From Fictibacillus arsenicus (GTDB lineage: Bacteria > Bacillota > Bacilli > Bacillales > Fictibacillaceae): DNA of 64,000 bases. Below are positions 1 to 7,722 of the stretch, piece by piece; position 1 is the stretch's first letter; every line of letters starts with the position of its first letter. The translations under genes and the position numbers were made by a program. The DNA lies in the NCBI RefSeq assembly GCF_001642935.1, contig NZ_CP016761.1:1302001-1366000 (forward strand), in the 5' to 3' direction. Under the pieces are notes generated by a model. That model searched no databases. It was given only the letters and a program-made list of their open reading frames with translations, and was not told the origin of the DNA.

Positions 1-63
1 TTCACTTCTGAAATGGTTGATGAAGTCATTGAGTGGATGAATCAGGCCGATTCAAGTCTTTAG
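1..63 (+). CDS. C-terminal end of an unidentified protein (partial)
   Basis: An open frame enters from the left edge and stops at TAG 61-63, giving a 20-residue acidic tail that ends in QADSSL. It is followed at once by a hairpin and T-run that overlap its last codons, which supports it as a true gene end. Too little is visible to name a family. Confidence 0.45.
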   Translation, partial: FTSEMVDEVIEWMNQADSSL

Positions 64-76
64 AATCGGCTTTTTA
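46..76 (+). terminator. Rho-independent terminator
   Basis: GCCGATTC (46-53) pairs with GAATCGGC (63-70) and is followed by TTTTTA. It overlaps the stop codon of the partial upstream gene. Confidence 0.75.
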
Positions 77-86
77 CTCTATGATT

Positions 87-1019
87 TCACGTCCAATTTA
101 AGGGTGCTTTATCCAGCTGAGGAGGAATTCCCAATTCTTTTGATGCGGCTAGGATAAATTCCTTTCTGAAGAAATAACTTCTGTGGTAGACGATCTTCTC
201 ATTTTCTACATCTTGATATTGTATGTCGTGTACGAGAGGACCTTGATTTGAATCAGCTAACACGACAATCACTGGTTTCCCCCATAATACAAATTCCTTT
301 GCGTGGTGACGAGGTAAGCCATACATGAGAGAGCCTTCGCGCATTTCGTCTTTTGTCGTCTCTAAGAATCCTAAAGATGCTTCATAATGTACATGGTCAC
401 CGAATAACGCCAATATTCCTTCTAAATCTCCTTGATTAAAGGCTTTTAAATAGGCAGATATAATTTCGTTTTTCTGTTCCTTTGTTTCATTTGTTTGTTT
501 AGATGGTGAAGGTGCCTCGTTTTTCAGTTTTGCCTTCATCCGTCGGGTTGTGGCATAAACTGCACCAGGAGTCGTCTTGATGATACTCGCCACTTCTTCT
601 GCTTTAAATTGAAAGACTTCCATAAGCAAAAAAACGGCGGTTTGTCTTGGTGTGAAAAGATGATAGAGCTTTTCAAGTGCTTCTTCTAATTCGAGCGTGT
701 CTGTGAAAGCTTCTTGTGGTTCTTCCGCTTCATCTAGTGAACCTAAGTTTCGCTTTTCTCTTCTGCAGTGGTCGATCCAGGTGTTGGTTGCCATTCTGTA
801 CATATAGGATTTCAGATTAGTAGGATGCCAGCGTGTAAAAAGGCCGCCCATTGCTTTAAGTACCGTTTCCTGAAATAGGTCCTCCCCATCCCAAGGCGAG
901 CCCGTCAAATACCGGCAGTACTTCCAAAGATCACTCCCGATTTCATCAATCATGGTTTGAAACTGTTGTTGAAGCTCACGTGACTGTTCATACAAACTAA
1001 TTGTTTTAGATTGTGGCAA
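87..1019 (-). CDS. ECF-like sigma-70 factor with C-terminal SnoaL-like domain (SigJ/ECF41-like)
   Basis: The product would direct RNA polymerase to a small regulon. Residues about 20-100 hold region 2 (the ELF/DLFQETV helix, then YRMATNTWIDHCRRE) and about 105-165 hold region 4 with the helix-turn-helix (FTPRQTAVFLLMEVFQFKAEEVA). Residues about 185-305 match the SnoaL/NTF2-like tail found in SigJ and ECF41-type factors, where the tail usually modulates activity and replaces a separate anti-sigma factor. No anti-sigma gene is adjacent, which fits. The start is TTG, set by AGGAGG eight bases upstream. The target promoter and signal cannot be read from the sequence. Confidence 0.85.
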   Translation of the reverse strand: MPQSKTISLYEQSRELQQQFQTMIDEIGSDLWKYCRYLTGSPWDGEDLFQETVLKAMGGLFTRWHPTNLKSYMYRMATNTWIDHCRREKRNLGSLDEAEEPQEAFTDTLELEEALEKLYHLFTPRQTAVFLLMEVFQFKAEEVASIIKTTPGAVYATTRRMKAKLKNEAPSPSKQTNETKEQKNEIISAYLKAFNQGDLEGILALFGDHVHYEASLGFLETTKDEMREGSLMYGLPRHHAKEFVLWGKPVIVVLADSNQGPLVHDIQYQDVENEKIVYHRSYFFRKEFILAASKELGIPPQLDKAPLNWT

Positions 1020-1108
1020 GAATAAAACCTCCTATAGAAAATTCGAATCTATATGTATAACGAACGTGCTGAAAAGAATTAAACGCTTTTATGAAAATTA
1101 ATTTATGT

Positions 1109-1336
1109 TTATTTGTCTATCGGATCCGTGTCTTCTTTTATGAACTCAATTATTTCTCCATCCGATTTAATTTTGACCCCCTTGTCAGGGAAGCCAGCAC
1201 TTAATTGCATAGCCAGCTGGACCATGTATGGTGAATTTCTTTCTCTGTCTATTAAATCACAAAGATGAATCATCATTTCATTAAAGGTGAAATAACAGCT
1301 ATGAACATTACCGATAAAAAATAATTCAAATTTCAT
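1109..1336 (-). CDS. Hypothetical 75-aa protein
   Basis: I do not recognise a family. The ATG is preceded by AAAAAGGGGT, a reasonable ribosome binding site, and the frame ends in an acidic tail (KEDTDPIDK). There is no signal peptide or membrane helix. It lies between the sigma factor and a divergent kinase-like gene with its own spacing on both sides, so it is probably a single-gene unit. The composition looks coding, but support is modest. Confidence 0.5.
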   Translation of the reverse strand: MKFELFFIGNVHSCYFTFNEMMIHLCDLIDRERNSPYMVQLAMQLSAGFPDKGVKIKSDGEIIEFIKEDTDPIDK

Positions 1337-1436
1337 ACCCCTTTTTATTTATAATCGAAGTAGATGTATTCTCTTTTACAGAACAATTTCCTCTTAATAT
1401 ATTTTTTTCTCTAAAATCTAAATCGAGGTGCAGAAC

Positions 1437-1979
1437 ATGTTTTTTATTCAAATGGCCGGTTTCCCAGGTGCAGGTAAGTCAACACTTGCTAGAGAAATAG
1501 GAAAACGTACAGGTGCGGTTGTGATTGATCATGATGTTGTAAAATCTGCGTTGTTACACTCTATAAATGAAAACACGTTGGAACCGAACCTTGCAGGGAA
1601 GATTTCATACAATATTGATTGGTCTTTAATTGAAGCTCAGTTATCCCATGGCAATAGCGTAGTCTTTGATAGTCCTTGTTTTTATAAAGAAATGATAGAA
1701 AAAGGTACTCAACTAGCAGAAAAGTATGAAGCAAGCTATAAGTATGTTGAATGCATTTTAAATGATTATAATCAAATCAATGAACGGTTAAGGAACCGTA
1801 ATCGAATGATCAGCCAAATTAAAGAAACGAATCAAGAAATGTTCAATTATGGCTTGCATAATAGCAAAAAACCTCTGAATCACAAGTGTTTGCAAGTAAA
1901 TACAAATTTACCGATAGAGAACTATATTGATGAAGTTATTCATTACATTTTGGAGAGAAACTATGAGATTACCAGATAA
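1437..1979 (+). CDS. AAA/P-loop kinase-like protein (zeta-toxin/chloramphenicol-phosphotransferase type fold)
   Basis: The N-terminus carries a Walker A motif, GFPGAGKST (about residues 7-15), followed by an IDHD strand and a later RLRNRNR arginine-rich lid, the layout of small P-loop kinases. The substrate is unknown. ATG 1437 is preferred over GTG 1428 because GAGGTG lies six bases upstream and itself includes the GTG. The last 17 bases overlap the start of the next gene, a phosphotransferase-like protein, so the two are probably co-translated and may act on related small molecules. Confidence 0.75.
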   Translation: MFFIQMAGFPGAGKSTLAREIGKRTGAVVIDHDVVKSALLHSINENTLEPNLAGKISYNIDWSLIEAQLSHGNSVVFDSPCFYKEMIEKGTQLAEKYEASYKYVECILNDYNQINERLRNRNRMISQIKETNQEMFNYGLHNSKKPLNHKCLQVNTNLPIENYIDEVIHYILERNYEITR

Positions 1980-2871
1980 ATTTGTCAGGACCATGAAAAG
2001 CATTCATAAAGAAAATGCCAATGAGTGGCTGAGAAATTTCGATAAGATGGTTGCTGATTATGAAGAGCGTTGGGAGCTTAAAGTCCAAGACCCTTTTGAT
2101 CTATCCTACAATTTTGTCGCACCTGCTATCCGAAACAATGGTGAAGAAGTGGTGCTGAAGGTTGTACTTTCTCGTAAAGAATTCCTTACTGAACTTGAGA
2201 CCATTAAGCGAATGAAGGGCAAAGGGATGGTTAAGCTTTTGGAATATGATACAGAAATTGGTGTCATGATTTTGGAACGATTGAGTCCTGGTGTAATGCT
2301 TGCAGAAATAGAAAGTGATGAGGAAGCAGCTCGTATTGCTTCACAGATCATGAAGAGCTTGTGGATTGCAGCCCCAGTGGGTACCAATATACAGACGGTA
2401 ACCGATAGGGAGTATAGTTTGAAGCGCATCATCCAAAACAATCCGGATGGCTTTGAGCAAATTTCCAAAGAGACGCTTCAAGAAGCATTGCTGATTTTTG
2501 AACAGCTTAATAGTGAGATAAGCAACCCATACTTGCTTCATGGAGACCTGCATCATTACAACATACTTAAGGATGGCGATTCTTGGGTGGCAATTGATCC
2601 AAAAGGTTTAATTGGAGATAGGGAGTATGATGTGATTCAGTATCTGCTGAACAAACTGCCAGAGACGAATGTAAAAGATACCATTGAAAAACGTATAGAT
2701 ATTTTCGTGAAAGAACTTAACCTGGACAAAAAGAGATTGTTGTTAAGGGGGTTCTCTCATGCAGTTTTATCTACGTGCTGGACGATAGAGGACGGTAATT
2801 ACAATGAAGCATTTTTAAGCACGATTGATGTATTTAATGAGCTTTTATCCAAAGAAAACATATCGCATTAA
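1963..2871 (+). CDS. Aminoglycoside/hydroxyurea-type phosphotransferase (APH(6)-like)
   Basis: A 302-residue kinase-like protein resembling the APH_6/hydroxyurea kinase family (StrB type). The Brenner-type catalytic motif is LLHGDLHHYNIL (about residue 190), and the metal-binding motif is VAIDPKGLIGDREYDV shortly after. ATP would bind in the N-lobe (VLKVVLSRKEF). Members phosphorylate aminoglycosides or hydroxyurea, but chromosomal Bacillaceae copies mostly have unknown substrates, so resistance is only a possibility. The start at 1963 follows TGGAGAG and overlaps the upstream kinase-like gene. A strong terminator follows. Confidence 0.82.
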   Translation: MRLPDKFVRTMKSIHKENANEWLRNFDKMVADYEERWELKVQDPFDLSYNFVAPAIRNNGEEVVLKVVLSRKEFLTELETIKRMKGKGMVKLLEYDTEIGVMILERLSPGVMLAEIESDEEAARIASQIMKSLWIAAPVGTNIQTVTDREYSLKRIIQNNPDGFEQISKETLQEALLIFEQLNSEISNPYLLHGDLHHYNILKDGDSWVAIDPKGLIGDREYDVIQYLLNKLPETNVKDTIEKRIDIFVKELNLDKKRLLLRGFSHAVLSTCWTIEDGNYNEAFLSTIDVFNELLSKENISH

Positions 2872-2882
2872 TAATTTTTTAA

Positions 2883-2934
2883 AAAGACTGCCCTTAATGT
2901 ACTCCTTTAGTACTTAAAATGGCAGTCTTTGTTC
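2883..2934 (+). terminator. Rho-independent terminator
   Basis: AAAGACTGCC (2883-2892) pairs with GGCAGTCTTT (2921-2930). It ends the kinase/APH-like pair. Confidence 0.75.
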
Positions 2935-2958
2935 ATATTAAGTAGCTGTTATAAGTGG

Positions 2959-3105
2959 ATCGGGTGGAATGAAGAAGATATGGGGTGTAACTAGGGAGAC
3001 ACCGGGTGGAACTAGACCATAACGGGGTGAAACAAAGGGGAGTTGGGGCGTAACTCTGAGTTATTGGGCGAACGTGTAATTAATAAAAGAACACGTACCG
3101 TAAAG
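2959..3105. repeat. Array A: five 21-bp direct repeats plus conserved palindromic tail
   Basis: Five units of exactly 21 bp start at 2959, 2980, 3001, 3022 and 3043, sharing a core GGGTGnAAC/GGGGYGtAAC. They run into a tail, 3064-3105, containing ACGTGT (3072-3077) and ACACGT (3091-3096) followed by ACCGTAAAG. The same tail ends arrays at 18062 and 18211. The rest of the gap 2872-3183 holds only the terminator before it and the arsR promoter after it. See findings. Confidence 0.85.
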
Positions 3106-3147
3106 CGATATTTGTTGATAATATTTTAAATGAATTTTAAATATTCC

Positions 3148-3179
3148 TTTACACGTATATTCCTTATGGTGTATATTAT
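3148..3179 (+). promoter_or_regulatory. Sigma-A-like promoter of arsR
   Basis: TTTACA (3148-3153) lies 18 bases before TATATT (3172-3177), or 20 before TATTAT (3174-3179). Either -10 box would start transcription at or just beside ATG 3184, so the mRNA could be nearly leaderless, or the start codon lies elsewhere. Confidence 0.55.
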
Positions 3180-3183
3180 AAAC

Positions 3184-3516
3184 ATGAATACAATATTAAA
3201 TGCTCTCGCCGAGCCAAACCGCCTGCAAATTGTTGAACTATTACGTGATGGTTCCTTAACAGTAGGAGAGATCACCGACAAACTTGGAATGAATCAGCCT
3301 CAAGTTTCCAAACACCTCCGAGTACTTAGTGAAGCCGGGCTCGTCGAAGTGCAGCCGATCGCCAATCGACGCTATTACAAATTAAAAGCGGAACCGCTCA
3401 AGGAAATGAACGAATGGGTTCAATCTTTTCAAAAACTTTGGGAAGACCGGTTTGATCGGTTGGACGATTATCTGCAGGAACTTCAAAGGAAAAAAAAGAA
3501 TAAACGAAGCGAATAG
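3184..3516 (+). CDS. ArsR-family winged-helix repressor
   Basis: A 110-residue winged-helix protein with the ArsR layout: the entry LNALAEPNRLQIVELL, then a recognition helix (MNQPQVSKHLRVLSEAGLV) and a wing (VQPIANRRYYKL). No Cys-based metal motif is present, so it is probably not a metal sensor. It precedes an AHSA1-type SRPBCC gene, a pairing common in Bacillaceae in which the regulator and SRPBCC protein share an operon. ATG 3184 is chosen by family alignment. An in-frame start at 3130 would add an AT-rich, unconserved leader that overlaps the promoter. Confidence 0.85.
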   Translation: MNTILNALAEPNRLQIVELLRDGSLTVGEITDKLGMNQPQVSKHLRVLSEAGLVEVQPIANRRYYKLKAEPLKEMNEWVQSFQKLWEDRFDRLDDYLQELQRKKKNKRSE

Positions 3517-3611
3517 TTTAATAGCTACAATTCTTTCCGCACACCAAAATAAGGGAGGGCCGTTTTTAGTTGTAAAGTTCTTTAAAACACTAACTTTTAG
3601 GAGGAAATAAA

Positions 3612-4118
3612 ATGGCTGAAAGTAATGTTAAGAATTCAATGACACAAACGGTTGAAGGCAATAATCTGATTTTCACACGGGTTTTTGATGCTCCAAGGGA
3701 TCTTGTTTTCCAGGTTCTTTCTGAGTCTGAACACCTTAAAAATTGGTGGGGACCGAATCATTGGACGCTCCCCGTAAGTAAAATGGACTTCCGTGAAGGC
3801 GGATCGTGGCATTATTGCATGGAATCTCCTGATGGTGACATGAAGTCTTGGGGGAAATCATTTTACAAAGAAATCGTAGAGCCGGAGCGAATTGTCTACG
3901 AAGATTTTTTCTCAGACGAAGAAGGTACGATAAACGAAACCATGCCAGGAATGAAAGTTATCTTAACATTGATCGAACATGAAGGAAAAACAAAAATCGT
4001 GAGTCATACACAATTCTCTTCAGAAGAAGCTTTGAAGTCGGTGCTCGATATGGGTGTCGTTCAAGGTTTTACCGAAACGTGGGATAAACTCGAAGCACAC
4101 TTGGAAAGAATTCAATAG
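3612..4118 (+). CDS. SRPBCC (AHSA1-like) domain protein
   Basis: A 168-residue START-like/SRPBCC protein. It opens with the typical strand IFTRVFDAPRDLVFQVLSE, then NWWGP and the WHYCMESPDG segment, and ends in the long C-terminal helix (VLDMGVVQGFTETWDKLEAHL). Such proteins bind small hydrophobic ligands and are often paired with ArsR regulators; the ligand is unknown. The ribosome binding site is AGGAGG before ATG 3612. It is probably co-transcribed with the arsR gene upstream, though 95 bases separate them. Confidence 0.85.
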   Translation: MAESNVKNSMTQTVEGNNLIFTRVFDAPRDLVFQVLSESEHLKNWWGPNHWTLPVSKMDFREGGSWHYCMESPDGDMKSWGKSFYKEIVEPERIVYEDFFSDEEGTINETMPGMKVILTLIEHEGKTKIVSHTQFSSEEALKSVLDMGVVQGFTETWDKLEAHLERIQ

Positions 4119-4123
4119 ATCAA

Positions 4124-4162
4124 GGAAGGCGTACTGTCCAGAAGTGGTCAGTGCGCCTTTTT
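4124..4162. terminator. Rho-independent terminator between convergent genes
   Basis: AAGGCGTACTGTCCA pairs with TGGTCAGTGCGCCTT and is followed by TTTTTC. The stem ends the SRPBCC gene on the plus strand and lies just beyond the stop codon of citA on the minus strand. Confidence 0.75.
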
Positions 4163-4165
4163 CAT

Positions 4166-5257
4166 TTAAACTTGTTTGTTTTTCAATTTGCCTACATAGG
4201 CAGATTGTGGTCTGTAAATCGTGTTGTCCTCTGCTTGTTCGAGAACATGTGCCGTCCACCCTACAATTCGGCTGGCGGTGAAGGTTGGGGTAAACAGTGA
4301 TGGATCCAAATGAATGGATTTCATGATGGCCGCTGCGTAAAACTCTACATTCGTATAAAGTGATCTGCCGGGTTTGTATTCTTCCAGAAGCTTAACGGCA
4401 ATTTCCTCAACTTCTATCGCCAAATCCAGCCATTCGTCCTGACCGACTAGTTCAAGCAAGGTTTCCTTCAAAGCTATACTTCTCGGGTCGTGGGTTTTGT
4501 ACACACGATGTCCGAACCCCATAAGTTTTTCTTTTTGATCAAGCTTTTTTCGAATGACTCGTTCGGCATCCCCAACTAATGCAATTTCGTTTAAAAGGTC
4601 AATTACACCCGAAGGAGCACCTCCATGAAGCGGTCCTTTCATGGTCCCTATAGCAGAAGTGATGGCAGAAACGAGATCGGATTCTGTTGAAGCCGTAACT
4701 CTGGCAGAGAAGGTGGATGCGTTCATGCCATGTTCCAAAGTTAAGATCATATAGCTTTCAAGTGCTTTAACTTGTGCAGGATTTGGTATGATGCCATTTA
4801 ACATGTAGAGGTAGTTTTCCACGTGAGACAAATCTTGACGAGGTGGAATAAACGGCAGACCTTCTGTATTTCTTTTTCTATATGCGATGATTGTTGGAAT
4901 GATCGATGTAAGTTTCATAGCTTGTGAGATGGTAGGTTTCCAGTTAAAGTCTGAAGTCCCCGATGCAGAAATGACAGTTCTTAAAACACTCATCATATCC
5001 ATATTTGTTGGAAGTGAGGTTAGGATTTCTATGAGGTGTTGATCCAGATCGCGATTTTTGCGCAATTCTTCTTTTGTATGCTTCAATTCTTTATCCGTTG
5101 CGAACTTCCCATGCCATAAAAGATAAGCAACTTCTTCAAAGTTATATTTGTTCAGTTCGTTTATTTCATAGCCCCGGTAAATAAGTTTTCCCTCATCCCC
5201 ATCGATATGACTGATAGCTGTTTCGGCAGCAATAATGCCCTTTAACCCTTTTTGCAT
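4166..5257 (-). CDS. citA: Citrate synthase, CitA type
   Basis: Condenses oxaloacetate and acetyl-CoA to citrate. At 363 residues it is the size of Bacillus subtilis CitA. Visible signatures are LHGGAPSGV, the MGFGHRVYKTHDPR motif with the catalytic His, GMNASTFSARV and the C-terminal PTFTASRIVGWTAHVLEQ. It is divergently transcribed from a LysR regulator, exactly the citR-citA arrangement of B. subtilis, where CitR represses citA, the minor citrate synthase. A 2-methylcitrate synthase role is possible but no prp genes are nearby. Confidence 0.93.
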   Translation of the reverse strand: MQKGLKGIIAAETAISHIDGDEGKLIYRGYEINELNKYNFEEVAYLLWHGKFATDKELKHTKEELRKNRDLDQHLIEILTSLPTNMDMMSVLRTVISASGTSDFNWKPTISQAMKLTSIIPTIIAYRKRNTEGLPFIPPRQDLSHVENYLYMLNGIIPNPAQVKALESYMILTLEHGMNASTFSARVTASTESDLVSAITSAIGTMKGPLHGGAPSGVIDLLNEIALVGDAERVIRKKLDQKEKLMGFGHRVYKTHDPRSIALKETLLELVGQDEWLDLAIEVEEIAVKLLEEYKPGRSLYTNVEFYAAAIMKSIHLDPSLFTPTFTASRIVGWTAHVLEQAEDNTIYRPQSAYVGKLKNKQV

Positions 5258-5322
5258 ATCTTCATCTCCTTCTTAGTGATTTGTTATCATTGTATGGTAG
5301 ATTAGTAATTAAGAAAATTAAA

Positions 5323-5358
5323 TCTTATTAAATAGTTTATTTACTATTTTTAATAAGA
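5323..5358. promoter_or_regulatory. Inverted repeat, probable CitR operator
   Basis: TCTTATTAAATAGT (5323-5336) faces ACTATTTTTAATAAGA (5343-5358): matching arms apart from a two-base insertion, around an AT-rich centre. It ends about 15 bases before the citR start, inside the citR/citA divergent region, where a LysR-type regulator would bind. Confidence 0.7.
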
Positions 5359-5373
5359 AGGGGTGGAGTTAGA

Positions 5374-6252
5374 ATGGAATTTAATTGGCTGACTACTTTC
5401 ATAACTGCTGCAGAATGTGAAAATTTTAGAAGAACAGCAGAGATTCTATACATTTCTCAGCCATCCGTAACGGTTCATATTAAATCATTGGAAAAAGAAG
5501 TGGGTGCTGTTCTTTTTCATAGAGATGGAAAACGAATAAAACTGACAGAAGAAGGCAAGCGATATCTCGTTCATGCGAAGGAACTGATCCACGTTTACCA
5601 GCGGGGCTTAGAGGACATGAAATCTCTCAGTCAGGGCTATACTTCCCAGTTCTCCATCGCCATCTCGCCACTAATCGCAGATACGATCCTGCCTTCTGTG
5701 TTAAAAAGATACTTAAGTAAAAATCCTAATGTTGAGATTAATGTGAAGATCATTGAATCTATTGATATTGAAAAAGCGGTTCTGGAGGAGGAAGTAGATA
5801 TCGGCTTGTCCTGTTTGAATAGCACGGATCCAGAGCTCGTTTGCAAACCTTTATATCAAGACAAATTGATCCTGGTGACGGCACAGGACGGAAGAGATTC
5901 AGAATCCGCACCGCCGCTTGATGAAGCAGAAGTATTAAACAAGAATTATTTGCTCACGAACAATCACCCAGGTTATTGGGATGTCTTATTAAAGAAGATT
6001 AAAAGTATTTATCCCTCTCAAAGAATGATGAAAGTTTCCCAGGTTCATATCACAAAAAGATTTATTAAAGAAGGACTAGGTGTTTCTTTTTTGCCAATCT
6101 CAACCGTTCGGAGAGAATTGCTGGAGGGTACGCTGCTAGAGGTGGATTGTCACTCCATTTCATTACCTGATGCTAACACATATGCCATTATGAAATATGA
6201 ACATACAAGACAGAAGGAATTTGTAGAGTTCGTCTCACATTTCCGGTTCTGA
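5374..6252 (+). CDS. citR: LysR-type regulator of citA
   Basis: A 292-residue LysR protein. The N-terminal helix-turn-helix is at about residues 1-60 (FRRTAEILYISQPSVTVHIKSLE) and the periplasmic-binding-like effector domain at about 90-290. Its divergent position next to citA and the large inverted repeat between them support the name. The ribosome binding site is GGGGTGGAG. In B. subtilis CitR represses citA; the same sign of regulation here is inferred. Confidence 0.85.
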   Translation: MEFNWLTTFITAAECENFRRTAEILYISQPSVTVHIKSLEKEVGAVLFHRDGKRIKLTEEGKRYLVHAKELIHVYQRGLEDMKSLSQGYTSQFSIAISPLIADTILPSVLKRYLSKNPNVEINVKIIESIDIEKAVLEEEVDIGLSCLNSTDPELVCKPLYQDKLILVTAQDGRDSESAPPLDEAEVLNKNYLLTNNHPGYWDVLLKKIKSIYPSQRMMKVSQVHITKRFIKEGLGVSFLPISTVRRELLEGTLLEVDCHSISLPDANTYAIMKYEHTRQKEFVEFVSHFRF

Positions 6253-6456
6253 CGGAAAGACCTTTTGACGAGCATAGGAAAGTTATTTAAACTGACAACC
6301 AGGCTAGCGATAAACCTAGCAAGTGGCGAGCCCATCCGCTTTTGATAGAAATTTTATTGAAAATTATGTAAAATGCAGGCGGTTAAATGTATAATATAGG
6401 AAATGACACCTGAGAGTTGAACACCGGATCTTTAGAAAAAAGAAAGGGTGGTTAAA

Positions 6457-6633
6457 ATGTTGTGGGTAATCATTGCTTTTATTGTGTTTTTCATGAGTTC
6501 AGCTGTATTTTTTGTGAGTAGAGCAGGCCAGCAAAATTTTTATTTAGACCAAAGAGAAACGTCGAAAGTAAACGATTCGTTAAAGCATTTTGTAAGATCG
6601 GGAGCTATTGTTCTGCGTGCAAAAGGTGATTGA
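6457..6633 (+). CDS. Small single-pass membrane protein
   Basis: A 58-residue protein with one N-terminal membrane helix (VIIAFIVFFMSSAVFFV) and a basic soluble tail. ATG 6457 is chosen because AAAGGGTGG lies six bases upstream; the in-frame GTG at 6448 is part of that site. It stands alone with its own terminator. No family recognised. Confidence 0.65.
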   Translation: MLWVIIAFIVFFMSSAVFFVSRAGQQNFYLDQRETSKVNDSLKHFVRSGAIVLRAKGD

Positions 6634-6670
6634 TATTAATCCCTCAACGAGTACAGTAAAATAGGAAATG

Positions 6671-6705
6671 AAAGACGTACAAGTTCGTGTGATTGTACGT
6701 CTTTT
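6671..6705 (+). terminator. Rho-independent terminator
   Basis: AAAGACGTACAA (6671-6682) pairs with TTGTACGTCTTTT (6693-6705). Confidence 0.8.
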
Positions 6706-6731
6706 AAAATTTCTTGGTGGAGGTCTAAAGG

Positions 6732-7082
6732 ATGAAAATCAAGGGTTTCGGTGGAGTGTTTTGGCGATCAAAAGATGTTGCAGCATTAAAAAACTGGTAT
6801 AAAGAAACGCTTGGTATTTCTATGGATGACTGGAATGGAACGATTATCAAGCCAGATGCTGACAATGAAACGATCTTTTCTTTGTTTAAAGAACAGAGCG
6901 ATTATTTTCCGGAAAATCAATCTGTCATGCTGAATTTTCAAGTGGAAGATATTGAAGCTTGGATGGAGCACTTCAATAAGGTGGGAATCCCCTTATTAAA
7001 AGAACCTGAAAAAAGTGAATATGGAACATTTATTTGGATTGCTGATCCTGAAGGAAGATGGATTGAACTTTGGGAGAAATGA
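6732..7082 (+). CDS. VOC (glyoxalase/bleomycin-resistance fold) family protein
   Basis: A 116-residue single-module vicinal-oxygen-chelate protein. It has FWRSKDVAALKNWYKETLG at the start, the second half module at VEDIEAWMEHFNKVGIPLL, and the C-terminal metal-side motif DPEGRWIELWE. The substrate cannot be assigned. The ribosome binding site is GGTGGAGG. Confidence 0.85.
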   Translation: MKIKGFGGVFWRSKDVAALKNWYKETLGISMDDWNGTIIKPDADNETIFSLFKEQSDYFPENQSVMLNFQVEDIEAWMEHFNKVGIPLLKEPEKSEYGTFIWIADPEGRWIELWEK

Positions 7083-7158
7083 TCTCACAGATTGTCCAAA
7101 CATAATTCCTGGTTTTGGCATATACAAGATTATAGCCTTTTAAAGGAGATTTTTTATT

Positions 7159-7614
7159 ATGCCAAATCAACTGCAATACAGCTTGAAAACTCAATTCTCG
7201 TTTTGTGTCAGCGATAAAAAACTAAGCTGCATCTTAAGTGAGATCGCTAATCAGGGAATCAATATTAATGGATATGAGCAAAGTGTTTTTCCGACAAAAA
7301 GAAATTTCAATATGGTCAGACTAGTACCTGGTACAACTGAGTCACAAACCAAAGATGATTATTATACAGTTATCGCCATACTTAGGGATTTTGGGGTATG
7401 TTTTAATCAAAAAAAGGTCATTCAGATTCTTGATCTTCCAGCAGGAGTTCCAGGTCAAATTAATACTATTTTTGGTGCACTATGGTGCAAAGTAGATGTA
7501 TTCTCAATCTACATTGGAGAGAATGATTCGCTTTATCTGGATGTTTCCGACAATCATAAAGCGATTTGTAAACTATCTCAAGATCCGATAAAGCAATGTC
7601 CTAAAAATTGTTGA
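7159..7614 (+). CDS. Hypothetical protein with two ACT-like halves
   Basis: A 151-residue cytosolic protein. Residues 10-90 (FCVSDKKLSCILSEIANQGININGYE...) and 90-140 (LDLPAGVPGQINTIFGALW...) both look like ACT-type beta-alpha-beta units, the PGQIN segment especially resembling ligand-binding ACT loops. This is by eye, so a function in small-molecule sensing is only suggested. The ribosome binding site is AAAGGAG. It is followed by the MarR-GNAT gene and its operator. Confidence 0.6.
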   Translation: MPNQLQYSLKTQFSFCVSDKKLSCILSEIANQGININGYEQSVFPTKRNFNMVRLVPGTTESQTKDDYYTVIAILRDFGVCFNQKKVIQILDLPAGVPGQINTIFGALWCKVDVFSIYIGENDSLYLDVSDNHKAICKLSQDPIKQCPKNC

Positions 7615-7654
7615 ATAGAGGCGCACACATAAGGAGGCGTCTTTTTTTTTGAAA

Positions 7655-7675
7655 TTAGTTGACTAAGTCAACTAA
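7655..7675. promoter_or_regulatory. Perfect 21-bp palindrome, probable MarR operator
   Basis: TTAGTTGACT - A - AGTCAACTAA, ten-base arms about one central base. It lies about 50 bp before a gene encoding a MarR-family DNA-binding domain, so autoregulation is likely. Confidence 0.75.
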
Positions 7676-7722
7676 TGGAGTTTAAACTATTAATAATTTC
7701 AGACAATTTAGGAGGGCTCATG

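Noticed and set aside
1078-1095. ATTAAACGCTTTTA as a CcpA cre site.
   Set aside because: Three mismatches to the cre consensus; no supporting context.
6357-6395. TTGAAA and TATAAT as a promoter for the small membrane gene at 6457.
   Set aside because: The spacing is 27 bases; the TATAAT alone is suggestive but lacks a proper -35.
7615-7652. GAGGCG...GAGGCGTC before a T-run as a terminator of the gene at 7159.
   Set aside because: The two halves are direct and not inverted repeats, so no stem forms.
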